From positions 248,001 to 312,000 of the forward strand of contig NZ_BAABWS010000001.1 of the NCBI RefSeq assembly GCF_040371945.1: DNA of 64,000 nt, read 5' to 3'. Under the pieces are notes generated by a model. It searched no databases, was not told the origin of the DNA, and saw nothing but the letters and a program-made list of their open reading frames with translations. Shown here one piece after another: positions 8,873-17,514 of the stretch. Origin of the DNA: Litorivita sp040371945. Its GTDB lineage: Bacteria > Pseudomonadota > Alphaproteobacteria > Rhodobacterales > Rhodobacteraceae. Positions within the stretch are counted from its first letter, which is position 1, and the number at the start of each line of letters is the position of its first letter. The translations under genes were made by a program, and so were the position numbers.

Positions 8873-10165
8873 TCAGACCTTAGCTTCTATTAGTATTGCT
8901 TTGAAATCATTGACATTTGTCAATGTCGGCCCCGTCAACACCTGATCGCCAATCGCTTTGAAAAAAGAGTGCGCATCATTGCGTGCCAAAGCCTCTTGCG
9001 GATCCAGATGTGTCACACGGGCCTTGTCGATGGTTCGCGGTGAAACCACCGCACCTGCGACTTCTGCGGCGCCATCGACGCCGTCAGTATCACAGGCCAA
9101 CGCATGAATGCCCGCGGCCCCGTCCAAGGCCATGGCAAGCGCCAAACAATATTCGGCGTTCGGCCCGCCAATCCCGTCGCCGCGCCGCGTGACCGTCAAT
9201 TCACCGCCCGAGAGCAAAAGCACGGGCGCGCCGTCTGGCGTAAGCTGGGATTGGATGTCGCGCGCCAGTTGCGCGTGATGTGCCGCGATCTCTCGCGCCT
9301 CGCCCTCCAGCGCATCGCCTAGCATGCGCACATCAAGGCCCGCGATACGCGCGCGGGCCAGCTGCGCCGCCGCCTCAAGCGACTGCGCCGGCGCGGCATA
9401 GATGACATTGGTGACGGTGCGCAGCCTCGGATCCTCCGGAGCGACCACACCGCTACCGCGGCCCAATGCCTCGATCACCGACCTCGGCGCGTCAATACGC
9501 CAGCGCTGCAAAACCTCCAGCGCATCTTGCGGCGTGCTCGGATCGCCAACCGTTGGCCCCGAACCGATAAAGGCCGGATCATCGCCCGGAACGTCAGAGA
9601 TCATTAAACAGTGCATAGGTGCCGGATGGGCCCGCGCCGCCAGTTGACCGCCTTTGACACGGCTGAGATGTTTGCGCAGCGTATTCATCCGGTCAATCGG
9701 CGCACCGGAAGCCAGCAACGCCTTGTTTACATTTTGTTTTTCCTCAAGCGTAATCCCGTCGCATGGCGCCACCAAAAGCGAAGATGCCCCGCCAGAAATC
9801 AGTGCGAGAACCATGTCTTGCGCGCCCAGTCCGTCCAGAAGGTCAAGCATCCTCTCGGTTGCCGCCTGCCCTGCGGCATCCGGCACCGGATGGCTGGCTT
9901 CGACGATTTCAATGCCCTGACATGGGCGGCCATAACCGTAGCGCGTGATCACCAAGCCTTCGCATGGCCCCCACGATGCCTCGACCGCCTCGGCCATACG
10001 GGCGCTGGCTTTGCCTGCGCCGATCACCACAAGACGCCCCGCGCCACGCGTGGGTTTTGCGGGCAAATGCACGGCCAAGGAGCGCATCGGATCGGCCACT
10101 TCGACCGCACGATCAAACAAGTCGCGAAGAAATTTCTTCTGATCTAGCAAAGAATTGCCCACCAT
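8873..10165 (-). CDS. Glycerate 2-kinase (GckA/TtuD, MOFRL family)
   Basis: A 430-residue enzyme with an N-terminal DUF4147 domain (VVIGAGKASARMAEAVE, SGGASSLLVAPCDGITLEEKQ, NTLRKHLSRVKGGQLA) and a C-terminal MOFRL domain (LLSGGELTVT, GGPNAEYCLALAMAL, ACDTDGVDG). The family phosphorylates D-glycerate to 2-phosphoglycerate and was earlier annotated as hydroxypyruvate reductase TtuD. I chose ATG at 10165 (MVGNSLLDQKKFLRDLFDRA). The frame remains open to ATG 10207, adding 14 residues that look untypical, and the stronger start is not decided by the weak upstream purine runs. It is a stand-alone gene between a convergent E1 gene and a divergent luxR-type gene. Confidence 0.88.
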   Translation of the reverse strand: MVGNSLLDQKKFLRDLFDRAVEVADPMRSLAVHLPAKPTRGAGRLVVIGAGKASARMAEAVEASWGPCEGLVITRYGYGRPCQGIEIVEASHPVPDAAGQAATERMLDLLDGLGAQDMVLALISGGASSLLVAPCDGITLEEKQNVNKALLASGAPIDRMNTLRKHLSRVKGGQLAARAHPAPMHCLMISDVPGDDPAFIGSGPTVGDPSTPQDALEVLQRWRIDAPRSVIEALGRGSGVVAPEDPRLRTVTNVIYAAPAQSLEAAAQLARARIAGLDVRMLGDALEGEAREIAAHHAQLARDIQSQLTPDGAPVLLLSGGELTVTRRGDGIGGPNAEYCLALAMALDGAAGIHALACDTDGVDGAAEVAGAVVSPRTIDKARVTHLDPQEALARNDAHSFFKAIGDQVLTGPTLTNVNDFKAILIEAKV

Positions 10166-10391
10166 TCTTAATGCGATGCCCCTGCCCGCGCGCGGCCTAT
10201 CATCCAAGCCTTATACTGCACCGCGCCATGCCGAAAAGAAAACCCCGATCACGGTCCACACCGCGATTTTCCATGCGCGGCTGCCGCACCCGCGCGTCAA
10301 TCACTAAATTATGGTCAAATCCCTCCTCTCATGGTATTGCGAGAAACCAAACATTCACCCCTTGCCTGTGCCCCACTCGAAGGAGACCTCG

Positions 10392-11147
10392 ATGAGCCGC
10401 ATTTTGCACCTTGAAGCCCTCACCAATGCGCAAAGCATTGAAGAGCTTTGGGATATGCATTGTCGCAAGATGGAGGAATACGGGTTCGACCGGCTGCTTT
10501 ACGGGTTCACACGCTACCGCACGACCAATGGGCTTGGCGATCCCGAGGATTTTGTCGTTCTGACCAATCACAGCCCTGAATATACCGATGTATTCATGGG
10601 CCAAGGCCTGTATTTCCATGCGCCGATGGTCAAATGGGCGCTCGAGCATGAAGGCGCGGCCAGTTGGCGCATCGCACTCGATATGCTCAGCACGGGAACA
10701 ATGACGGAAAGCGAGCGTCGGGTGGTCGATTTCAATCGCTCGATGGGCGTCACCGCAGGCTATTCGGTCAGCTTCAAATCAATCTCGCCGCGCACCAAAG
10801 GCGCGATTGCCCTGACGGCGCGCAAGGGGCTGAGCCAAGACGAAGTCGATGCCACATGGGAGCGTTTTGGCCATGAAATCATGGTGATGAACAACATTGT
10901 TCATCTGAAAATCATGACCCTGCCCTATGCGGGTCCGGGGCGCGGTTTGACCAAACGCCAGCGCGAGGCGTTGCAATGGGTCGGGGATGGCAAAACCACC
11001 CAAGACATCGCGACGATCATGGGGCTGACCTCGGCGACGATTGAAAAACACCTGCGTCTGGCGCGTGAGGCGCTCAATGTGGATACCACGGCGCAAGCGG
11101 TGCTCAAAGCGGCCTTTCAAAACCAGATGTTCGTGGTCGAGGCCTGA
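10392..11147 (+). CDS. LuxR-family regulator with autoinducer-binding-like domain (LuxR solo)
   Basis: A 251-residue protein. The N-terminal part resembles the autoinducer-binding domain (HCRKMEEYGFDRLLYGF, HSPEYTDVFMGQGLYFHAPMVKWA). The C-terminal LuxR HTH covers about residues 175-240 (LTKRQREALQWVGDGKTTQDIA, SATIEKHLRLAREAL). ATG at 10392 is chosen because AAGGAG (10380-10385) precedes it. The open frame extends upstream to 10311 without a site. In AHL receptors the sequence DP follows the conserved tyrosine-rich helix, but here it reads AP, so the Asp that contacts the ligand amide is absent by my alignment. No luxI-type synthase lies in the window. It is probably a solo with altered or lost AHL binding. 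Confidence 0.85.
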   Translation: MSRILHLEALTNAQSIEELWDMHCRKMEEYGFDRLLYGFTRYRTTNGLGDPEDFVVLTNHSPEYTDVFMGQGLYFHAPMVKWALEHEGAASWRIALDMLSTGTMTESERRVVDFNRSMGVTAGYSVSFKSISPRTKGAIALTARKGLSQDEVDATWERFGHEIMVMNNIVHLKIMTLPYAGPGRGLTKRQREALQWVGDGKTTQDIATIMGLTSATIEKHLRLAREALNVDTTAQAVLKAAFQNQMFVVEA

Positions 11148-11284
11148 GGAAGACGCGATTTGCGCAGATCAATATTGCGCCAACCCCTTGTTTTTCGTCA
11201 TATTTGACAAATTTCCCACCGCTTTCCCCTTGTTTTGACCACAAGGTAAGGATTCCCTGACTTTCTTAACGTGAGGTAAATAAG
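11148..11284. other. Intergenic region upstream of 6S RNA
   Basis: No gene is seen. An inverted repeat, CCTTGT-TTTGACC-ACAAGG, lies at about 11229-11247. It could end the luxR-type transcript or be an operator, since the T tract expected of a Rho-independent terminator is missing. A-T-rich sequence at 11250-11285 is the likely promoter zone of the RNA gene that follows. I cannot fix -35 and -10 hexamers with confidence. Confidence 0.35.
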
Positions 11285-11440
11285 GCATCGTAGCGGTGTT
11301 CCGTGAGTGGTGGCCTAAGGCCTGGGAACATGGACGTAAACCCTTGTGATTTCAGGGCTCTTTGCGTTCTCCGGACAATCCGGAACTGTCGGCCCGGGGG
11401 CGTATGTTCCGCTCTCGGGTCGGCGCCCTTACCTTTCGAC
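11285..11440 (+). ncRNA. ssrS: Probable 6S RNA
   Basis: A structured intergenic RNA with the architecture of alphaproteobacterial 6S RNA. The outer stem AGCGG (11292-11296) pairs with CCGCT (11409-11413), and GGCC (11312-11315) pairs with GGCC (11391-11394). A large central bubble contains the small hairpin CCCTTGTGATTTCAGGG (11341-11357). The apical hairpin is TCCGGA-CAA-TCCGGA (11370-11384). 6S RNA mimics an open promoter and sequesters the housekeeping RNA polymerase in stationary phase. The conserved strings GTGGTGGCC and TGTGATTTCAGGGCTCTTTG are what I recall from this family. Ends are approximate. A covariance model search would settle it. Confidence 0.72.
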
Positions 11441-11471
11441 CGACCTCATCCCCAATGCGCCGGTGAGAAAG

Positions 11472-11514
11472 GAAAACGGCGCCGCGGTGTTACCTCCCGC
11501 GGCGCCGTTTAATT
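11472..11514. terminator. Bidirectional Rho-independent terminator (6S RNA / tsf)
   Basis: A long GC-rich hairpin: AAACGGCGCCGCGG pairs with CCGCGGCGCCGTTT around a short loop. On the plus strand it is followed by TAATTTT. On the minus strand it follows tsf and is trailed by TTTTCCTTT. It can therefore end both converging transcripts. Confidence 0.75.
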
Positions 11515-11543
11515 TTCAATCGCTTAGAGCGCGAAGCTCAAGC

Positions 11544-12419
11544 TTAGCCTTTGGCGGCTTTGGCCACTTCGGCGGCAAAATCTTCTTTTGCCACTTCGAT
11601 GCCTTCGCCCACTTCGAGACGAACAAAACCGGTGATTTCAACACCTGCTTCTTTTGCCGCCGCTTCAACGGTCAAATCGGGGTTCACCACAAAAGCCTGA
11701 CCAAGAAGCGTCACTTCGGCGAGGAACTTTTTCATCCGGCCAACGATCATTTTCTCGATCACGGCTTCGGGCTTGCCGCTTTCGCGTGCAATGTCCATTT
11801 GAACGTTTTTCTCTTTTTCAACAAAGGCCGGATCCAGATCCGCTTCGCTCAGCGAGGCAGGGTTGGCCGCGGCGATATGCATCGCAACCTGACGGCCAAA
11901 GGCTTCGTTGTCGCCCTTGATCGCGACGAGAACGCCGATTTTGCCCATGCCTTCGGCCGCAGCATTGTGCACATAGGACACGACTTGCTCGCCTTCGATG
12001 GCGGCCATACGGCGCACCGACATGTTTTCGCCGATGGTGGCGATTTTGTCGGTGATGATGGTTTCGACGGTTTTGCCGTTGATTTCAGCGGCTTTGAGCG
12101 CGTCGATGTCGGCCACGTTTTGCGCTGCACCCGCGATCGAGGCCACCATGGCTTGGAATTCGGCGTTTTTACCAACAAAGTCGGTTTCCGAGTTCACTTC
12201 GACGGCAACACCTTTGCCACCCTCGACCGAGACGGCCACAAGGCCTTCGGCGGCGGTGCGGCCGGATTTCTTGGCGGCTTTTGCCAAACCTTTGGTGCGC
12301 AGCCAGTCGATTGCCGCTTCCATATCACCGTCGGTTTCGGTCAACGCTTTTTTCGCGTCCATCATGCCTGCGCCGGATGTGTCGCGCAGTTCTTTAACCA
12401 TTGCAGCTGTAATCGCCAT
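11544..12419 (-). CDS. tsf: Translation elongation factor Ts
   Basis: A 291-residue protein, the guanine nucleotide exchange factor for EF-Tu. The N-terminal UBA-like domain begins MAITAAMVKELRDTSGAGMMDAKKAL, and the EF-Tu-contact motif TDFVGKN is at about residue 79. The two coiled core subdomains follow. Length is typical. It is downstream of rpsB by 79 bp on the same strand, the universal rpsB-tsf order. Confidence 0.98.
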   Translation of the reverse strand: MAITAAMVKELRDTSGAGMMDAKKALTETDGDMEAAIDWLRTKGLAKAAKKSGRTAAEGLVAVSVEGGKGVAVEVNSETDFVGKNAEFQAMVASIAGAAQNVADIDALKAAEINGKTVETIITDKIATIGENMSVRRMAAIEGEQVVSYVHNAAAEGMGKIGVLVAIKGDNEAFGRQVAMHIAAANPASLSEADLDPAFVEKEKNVQMDIARESGKPEAVIEKMIVGRMKKFLAEVTLLGQAFVVNPDLTVEAAAKEAGVEITGFVRLEVGEGIEVAKEDFAAEVAKAAKG

Positions 12420-12498
12420 CTTGGTTCTCCTAATTTCGGTTGGGTATCAAACAGATGTAGGGGCGCTGATACGCGCCCCTCATGTCAGTTTCGTAACC

Positions 12499-13275
12499 TT
12501 ACGCGTCTGCTGCGGCTTCGGCTGGGGCTGCGGCCTCTTCGACGGGCGCTTCTTCGAGCGCGCCAAGATCAACACCTGCGGCGCCCATCTGTGCGGTCAT
12601 ACCGTCCAAAGCGGCGCGGCTGATCAGATCGCAGTAAAGCGCAATCGCGCGGGCCGCGTCGTCGTTGCCCGGGATGATGTAATCAATGCCGTCGGGCGAG
12701 CAGTTGGTGTCGACGATGGCAACAACCGGAATGCCCAGCTTGTTGGCTTCGGCAATGGCCAAAGCTTCTTTGCGCACGTCGATGACGAAAAGCAGGTCCG
12801 GCACACCGCCCATATCGCGGATACCGCCGAGCGAGGCTTGCAATTTGCCTTGGTCGCGCTCCATGCCCAGACGCTCTTTCTTGGTGAGGCCTTCTGCGCC
12901 CTCTTCCAATTTCGCGTCGATTTCCTTGAGGCGGTTGATCGACTGCGACACGGTTTTCCAGTTGGTCAACGTGCCACCGAGCCAGCGGTGGTTCATGTAG
13001 TATTGCGCGGCCTTTTCAGCGGCTTCGGCAATCGGGCCTGCGGCCTGACGCTTGGTGCCGACGAAAAGAACGCGGCCGCCTTTGGCGACGGTTTCGCGCA
13101 CAACGTTCAATGCTGCGTCGAGCATCGGAACCGTTTGCGTCAAATCCATGATGTGGATGCCGTTACGCGCGCCATAGATGAACTCGCCCATGCGGGGGTT
13201 CCAACGCTGCGTCTGGTGGCCAAAGTGAACGCCTGCTTCGAGAAGCTGGCGCATGGTGAACTCGGGAAGAGCCAT
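12499..13275 (-). CDS. rpsB: 30S ribosomal protein S2
   Basis: A 258-residue ribosomal protein with signatures MRQLLEAGVHFGHQTQRWNPRM, FVGTKRQA, YYMNHRWLGGTLTNWKT and GIPVVAIVDTNCSPDGIDYIIPGNDDA. The C-terminus is Ala- and Glu-rich, as in other Rhodobacterales. The ribosome-binding site GGAAAGGAAA precedes the ATG. In many bacteria the rpsB leader mediates S2 autoregulation. The 225-bp upstream gap is long enough to hold such a leader, but I did not identify a structure. Confidence 0.98.
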   Translation of the reverse strand: MALPEFTMRQLLEAGVHFGHQTQRWNPRMGEFIYGARNGIHIMDLTQTVPMLDAALNVVRETVAKGGRVLFVGTKRQAAGPIAEAAEKAAQYYMNHRWLGGTLTNWKTVSQSINRLKEIDAKLEEGAEGLTKKERLGMERDQGKLQASLGGIRDMGGVPDLLFVIDVRKEALAIAEANKLGIPVVAIVDTNCSPDGIDYIIPGNDDAARAIALYCDLISRAALDGMTAQMGAAGVDLGALEEAPVEEAAAPAEAAADA

Positions 13276-13500
13276 GTCCGTTTCCTTTCCGGTTTTGCCT
13301 CAGCGGGGATCAGAGCCTATGCTCAACCGGCGGACCTTTGAGGATTTCTCCCTCATCGGCCCAGCCCCGCCTGCGGGATTGAATGGCGCGCGTATAGAGG
13401 GCTTGCCGCTGCCCCGCAAGAGAAAACATGCCCTTTGGCGCATTATTCCATGCCCTTTGAGCGCATCCCCTAAAGGTATGGCGGTCGCGGCGCAGCGGCC

Positions 13501-14667
13501 TTAGAAAAATACCCGCTCGACAAACCAATAAGCGCCAATCGCCGCAATCACCAAAGAGGCAGGCGTGGCAATGCGCGCCTGATACCACGGTTTTTTGCGA
13601 AACCACGCGCCAACGGCCAAAAAGGCCAAGGCAATAACGGTCAATTGTCCAAGCTCCACGCCGACATTGAACCCGATGAGCGCCGGAACAAACTGGCCCT
13701 CGGGCAGGCCGAACTCCCCCAAAACCGAGGCAAAACCAAGCCCGTGCAGCAGACCGAAGCCGAAAATCACCACCGGCCTGAACCGTGTCAGATGGCCCAA
13801 GAACACATTCTCCAACGCGACATAGACAATCGACGCAGCGATCAACGGCTCGACAATACTGCCCGGCACCGTGACCCACCCCATCGCGCCCATGGCCAAG
13901 GTCACCGTATGCGCCAAGGTAAAGGCGCTGACCTGCCACAAAAGCGGGCGCAGATGGGTGCTAAGGAAAAACAGCCCCAAGACAAACAGGATATGATCCA
14001 GACCCAAGGGCAGAATATGCTCGAACCCGACGGGGATATATTGCCCGAACGCCGCCCAAGCCCCGATGGCAGAGCCGCCCCCAAGAGCAATCGCATCGCT
14101 GATCTGCCCGCCGCCGAGCGTGCCGGTATAGGCCGCCTCGACCCCGTTCTGGCGCAAGATCAACCGCCCGTAGCCCGCGCCCCAAGACAGCTGCACCGCC
14201 TCGGCCCGCGGCGGCACATCGCCGGTCAATTGCAAGGTCGCGGCGCGCGCCACCTCCGCCGATCCGGGGTCTTCGATGCTGATTTCCTCCAAGGACAGCG
14301 GCGCGGCAGCCCCGTCAATCAACACAACCACCCCCTTGGCCAGATCGGGCCAGCGCGCCTTGAGCCTCTGCTCCAACGCTTCGGGCGGCAAAGCGCGCAA
14401 GGCATCATAATCCTCGGCTTGCGGCGCCTCATTGGTGTCGCTGACCTGATCGAGATCGATCCCCGCAAGCAAGGCCTCGGGGTTGATCCGCAACTGCATT
14501 TGCAACACGCCTGCCTGCACCTCGAAATCGGCAATCGAGGGGCTGACCTCATGCGCCTGCGCGCCGCCGCCGCCCGCCAAAGCGGCGATCACGAAAACGG
14601 CACTGGCGATGATGCCCCTTGACTTGGCGCACAATCCGGCCAGCTTTCTGAATATGTTCAACGTCAT
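13501..14667 (-). CDS. HupE/UreJ-family membrane protein (probable Ni/Co transport)
   Basis: A 388-residue protein with a signal peptide (IIASAVFVIAALAGGG, cleavage near AQA-HEV), a periplasmic domain of about 170 residues and then several transmembrane helices. The HupE_UreJ_2 core has GFEHILPLGLDHILFVLGLF, AHTVTLAMGA, LHGLGFASVL and GFNVGVELGQL, with metal-ligand-like His and Asp in the helices. Family members are implicated in nickel or cobalt uptake. ATG 14667 is preceded by GAGGGA and is preferred over 14706. It starts head-to-head with the DUF4198 gene, and the two start codons overlap within a 14-bp stretch. The partner is a periplasmic protein of a nickel-associated family, which supports a metal role. 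Confidence 0.82.
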   Translation of the reverse strand: MTLNIFRKLAGLCAKSRGIIASAVFVIAALAGGGGAQAHEVSPSIADFEVQAGVLQMQLRINPEALLAGIDLDQVSDTNEAPQAEDYDALRALPPEALEQRLKARWPDLAKGVVVLIDGAAAPLSLEEISIEDPGSAEVARAATLQLTGDVPPRAEAVQLSWGAGYGRLILRQNGVEAAYTGTLGGGQISDAIALGGGSAIGAWAAFGQYIPVGFEHILPLGLDHILFVLGLFFLSTHLRPLLWQVSAFTLAHTVTLAMGAMGWVTVPGSIVEPLIAASIVYVALENVFLGHLTRFRPVVIFGFGLLHGLGFASVLGEFGLPEGQFVPALIGFNVGVELGQLTVIALAFLAVGAWFRKKPWYQARIATPASLVIAAIGAYWFVERVFF

Positions 14668-15469
14668 AAAATCCCTCGTCGCGCTTGGCGCATTTTCATT
14701 TGGCACATCTGCGGCCTTGCCCGCGCTGTCCCATGAATTCTGGCTCGAACCAAAAGAGTTTCAAGTCGAAAGTGGCGCGCCGGTCATTGCGGACCTGCGC
14801 AATGGCGAAAACTTCAAAGGCATCACCTTGCCGTTTTTCGACTCGCGCAGCACGCGGCTCGAGATCTGGCAAGACGGCGCGCCGCGCGAGATTGCGGCCC
14901 GCAACGGCGATTTACCCGCCGCGGCTACCGCCGCAAACGACGGGCTGGCCGTCTTGGTGCATGAAACCGGACTGAGCACCATCACCTATAAGGACGGTGC
15001 CAAATTTCTCAAATTTGTCAAACACAAAGACCTCGAAGCTCAGGCGCGCACCCATGCCGAACGCGGCCTGCCCGCCGACGGGTTTGCAGAAGTTTATAAG
15101 CGGTTTTGCAAAGCCCTCGTCGCCATTGGCGCGGGCAAGGGCGCGGATGTGGTGACCGGTATGGAAACCGAATTTGTGGCCCTCGCCAACCCCTATACCG
15201 ATCGCGGCCCCCTGCCCGTGCGGCTGCTCTACCAAGGCGCGCCGCGCCCCGATGCGCAGATCGAGGTGTTCGAGCGCGCCGCGGATGGCACGGTCAATGT
15301 CTATCTCTTGCGCACCGATGCTTCGGGCGAAGCCATGGTGCCCGTCAAACCTGCGCATGACTACCTGCTCGATGCGGTGGTCTTGCGCGTGCCCGACGCG
15401 GCGCGGGCCGCGGATTATGATGCGGATTGGGAAACCCTATGGGCCTCGCTCGCCTTTTCTACGCCCTAG
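14654..15469 (+). CDS. DUF4198-family periplasmic protein (NikK-like)
   Basis: A 271-residue secreted protein. The signal peptide MFNVIKSLVALGAFSFG...ALPA is followed by LSHEFWLEPKEFQVESGAPV, the family-typical His near the mature N-terminus. DUF4198 proteins often lie beside nickel and cobalt transporters and are thought to bind the metal or stabilise the transporter. ATG 14654 gives a proper signal peptide, whereas the longer frame (from 14483) does not and lies antisense to the HupE gene. No strong Shine-Dalgarno sequence precedes it. Its promoter must lie inside the HupE reading frame. Confidence 0.78.
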   Translation: MFNVIKSLVALGAFSFGTSAALPALSHEFWLEPKEFQVESGAPVIADLRNGENFKGITLPFFDSRSTRLEIWQDGAPREIAARNGDLPAAATAANDGLAVLVHETGLSTITYKDGAKFLKFVKHKDLEAQARTHAERGLPADGFAEVYKRFCKALVAIGAGKGADVVTGMETEFVALANPYTDRGPLPVRLLYQGAPRPDAQIEVFERAADGTVNVYLLRTDASGEAMVPVKPAHDYLLDAVVLRVPDAARAADYDADWETLWASLAFSTP

Positions 15470-15489
15470 CCCGAGCAAGCAGCCCCCAT

Positions 15490-15505
15490 TAGACCAATCG
15501 GTCCA
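15490..15505. repeat. TRGACCRNNYGGTCYA palindrome, site 1
   Basis: TAGACCAATCGGTCCA, 21 bp after the DUF4198 stop and 68 bp before the psuK start. Confidence 0.85.
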
Positions 15506-15572
15506 GCGCCGGAACGCCTTAAATCTTGCCCTGCATCTTGCGCAAGCCCGCGCCGCGCGGCATGACAGAACC

Positions 15573-16508
15573 ATGAGCCATGATCCTTCCCTCGAATCCG
15601 CCCCCGCGCCCCATGACATTTTGTGCATCGGCAGCGTTTTGTGGGACGTGATCGGGCGCACGGATCGTCCCATGCGCCTTGGCCATGACCTGCCCGGTCG
15701 GATATCCCAAATCCCTGGCGGGGTGGCGCTCAATATCGCCATGACCCTCACCCGCTTTGGTCTGCGCCCCGCGCTGCTGAGCGCCTTAGGCCGCGACGTG
15801 ATGGGCGACACGCTGATCGCTGAATGTGCGGCGATGGGGCTTGAGACGGGCTATATCTTCCGCTCCGAGGACCACCCCACCGACCGCTATATGGCAATCG
15901 AGAGCGCTGGCGGCCTTGTCGCCGCCATCGCCGACGCCCATTCACTTGAGGCCGCTGGAGCCCTGATCTTGGAGCCGCTGCGCGATGGCCGCTTGGGCCG
16001 CGCCAGCGCCCCCTATGAGGGGCCGGTCGCCTTGGATGGAAACCTCACCCTCGCGCTGTTGACCGAGATCGTAGCCATGCCGGAGTTTGCAAAATGTGAT
16101 CTGCGAGTCGCCCCCGCATCCCCCGGAAAGGCGGAGCGATTGAAGCCGTTTTTCAACCACTTGAACACCACTCTTTATGTAAATATCGAAGAGGCAAGCC
16201 TGTTGTGCGGCGCCGAATTTGCACAAGCGACAGAGGCGGCATCGGCGCTTTTGCAAAGGGGCGCAGCCCGCGCTTTGGTCACGGACGGCGCCCACGCCGC
16301 GGCGATGGCCAGCACCGATGGACTGCTCACGCTCGCCCCGCCGCAAGTCACCGCGCGCCGCATCACGGGGGCCGGCGACACCTTCATGGCCGCCCATATC
16401 GCCGCCGAACTGGCGGGCCAATCCGCCGAGCCCGCATTGCAATCGGCCCTGAGCGCCGCCGCCGCCTATGTCGCCGATGCACCCCAACACAGCGAGATCG
16501 CCAAATGA
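15573..16508 (+). CDS. psuK: PfkB-family kinase, probable pseudouridine kinase
   Basis: A 311-residue sugar/nucleoside kinase of the ribokinase (PfkB) family. Substrate-binding N-terminus: ILCIGSVLWDVIGRTDRP. The GG motif is PGGVALNIAMTL. The C-terminal PfkB signature ITGAGDTFMAAHIAAEL carries the catalytic Asp. Its stop overlaps the start of psuG by 4 bp, which specifies the substrate as pseudouridine: the kinase makes pseudouridine 5'-phosphate and the glycosidase splits it to uracil and ribose 5-phosphate. ATG 15573 was chosen by homology. The open frame extends upstream only as an overlap with DUF4198. Confidence 0.9.
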   Translation: MSHDPSLESAPAPHDILCIGSVLWDVIGRTDRPMRLGHDLPGRISQIPGGVALNIAMTLTRFGLRPALLSALGRDVMGDTLIAECAAMGLETGYIFRSEDHPTDRYMAIESAGGLVAAIADAHSLEAAGALILEPLRDGRLGRASAPYEGPVALDGNLTLALLTEIVAMPEFAKCDLRVAPASPGKAERLKPFFNHLNTTLYVNIEEASLLCGAEFAQATEAASALLQRGAARALVTDGAHAAAMASTDGLLTLAPPQVTARRITGAGDTFMAAHIAAELAGQSAEPALQSALSAAAAYVADAPQHSEIAK

Positions 16509-17431
16509 CCCTGCCCGCTTTTGTCCACCTCTCACCCGAAGTCGCCAAGGCGCGCGCCGAAAAGCGGCCCATCGTGGCGCTCGAAAGCACCATCATCACC
16601 CATGGCATGCCCTATCCGCAAAACCTCGACATGGCCCGCGCGGTCGAAGCCGAAGTGCGCAGCGGCGGGGCGGCTCCCGCGACCATCGCAGTGCAGGGCG
16701 GGGCATTGAAAATCGGGCTGAGCGACACGGAGTTGGAGCAGCTCGCCCAAACACCGCAAGCGCGCAAGCTCAGCCGCGCGGACCTCGCGGCCTGTATTGC
16801 CAGCGGCGAGGCCGGCGCCACCACCGTGGCCGCGACGATGATCGCGGCAGAGCTGGCCGGCATTCGCGTGTTTGCCACCGGCGGCATTGGCGGTGTTCAC
16901 AAAGGCGCCGAGCAAAGCTTTGATATCTCTGCCGATTTGCAAGAACTGGCGCAGACTTCGGTGACCGTTGTTTGCGCGGGAGCCAAGGCAATCCTCGACA
17001 TGCCCAAGACGCTCGAGGTCTTGGAAACCTTGGGCGTTCCGGTGATCACCTATGGGCAGGATGCCTTTCCCGCGTTTTGGTCGCGCAGCTCCGGACTGCC
17101 CTCGCCCCTGCGACTAGACCGACCGGTCCAGATCGCGCAATCCCACCTCACCCGCCTCGCGCTTGGGCTAACCGGCGGGCAATTGGTCGCGAATCCGATC
17201 CCCGAAGAGGACGAGATCCCAGCCGAAGTGATGATCCCCTTGATCGAGGCCGCCCAAGCCGAGGCCGAGGTCCAAAATATCCAAGCCAAAGCCGTCACGC
17301 CGTTTTTGCTGGGCCGGATTTTCGAGCTAAGCGACGGGCGCTCTTTGCGCTCGAACATCAAGCTGGTGCTCAACAACGCCCGCCTCGGCGCGGCAATCGC
17401 CTGTGAAATGAGCGCTTTGGAACAAAAATAA
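16505..17431 (+). CDS. psuG: Pseudouridine-5'-phosphate glycosidase
   Basis: A 308-residue IndA-like enzyme that cleaves the C-C glycosidic bond of pseudouridine 5'-phosphate. Family strings: VALESTIITHGMPYPQN, IAVQGGALKIGL, FATGGIGGVHKGAEQSFDISADL, VCAGAKAILDMPKTLE (the Lys-containing active site) and NIKLVLNNARLGAAIA. It overlaps psuK by 4 bp. A palindromic repeat lies inside the gene at 17115-17130 and encodes LDRPVQ where relatives have, as I recall, LDTPEEIA-like sequence. The repeat is therefore written into coding sequence rather than inserted, and it introduces a CTA codon. Confidence 0.95.
   Translation: MTLPAFVHLSPEVAKARAEKRPIVALESTIITHGMPYPQNLDMARAVEAEVRSGGAAPATIAVQGGALKIGLSDTELEQLAQTPQARKLSRADLAACIASGEAGATTVAATMIAAELAGIRVFATGGIGGVHKGAEQSFDISADLQELAQTSVTVVCAGAKAILDMPKTLEVLETLGVPVITYGQDAFPAFWSRSSGLPSPLRLDRPVQIAQSHLTRLALGLTGGQLVANPIPEEDEIPAEVMIPLIEAAQAEAEVQNIQAKAVTPFLLGRIFELSDGRSLRSNIKLVLNNARLGAAIACEMSALEQK
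17115..17130. repeat. TRGACCRNNYGGTCYA palindrome, site 2 (inside psuG)
   Basis: TAGACCGACCGGTCCA, read as CTA GAC CGA CCG GTC CAG (LDRPVQ) within psuG. Confidence 0.85.
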
Positions 17432-17514
17432 GCGTTCAATCGCGCGAAACCGGCCCCTGCCCCATTGCCGATGCTCTCGCCTGCCCCTAGGTTCAGCCGA
17501 GTAAGTAAACAGAG

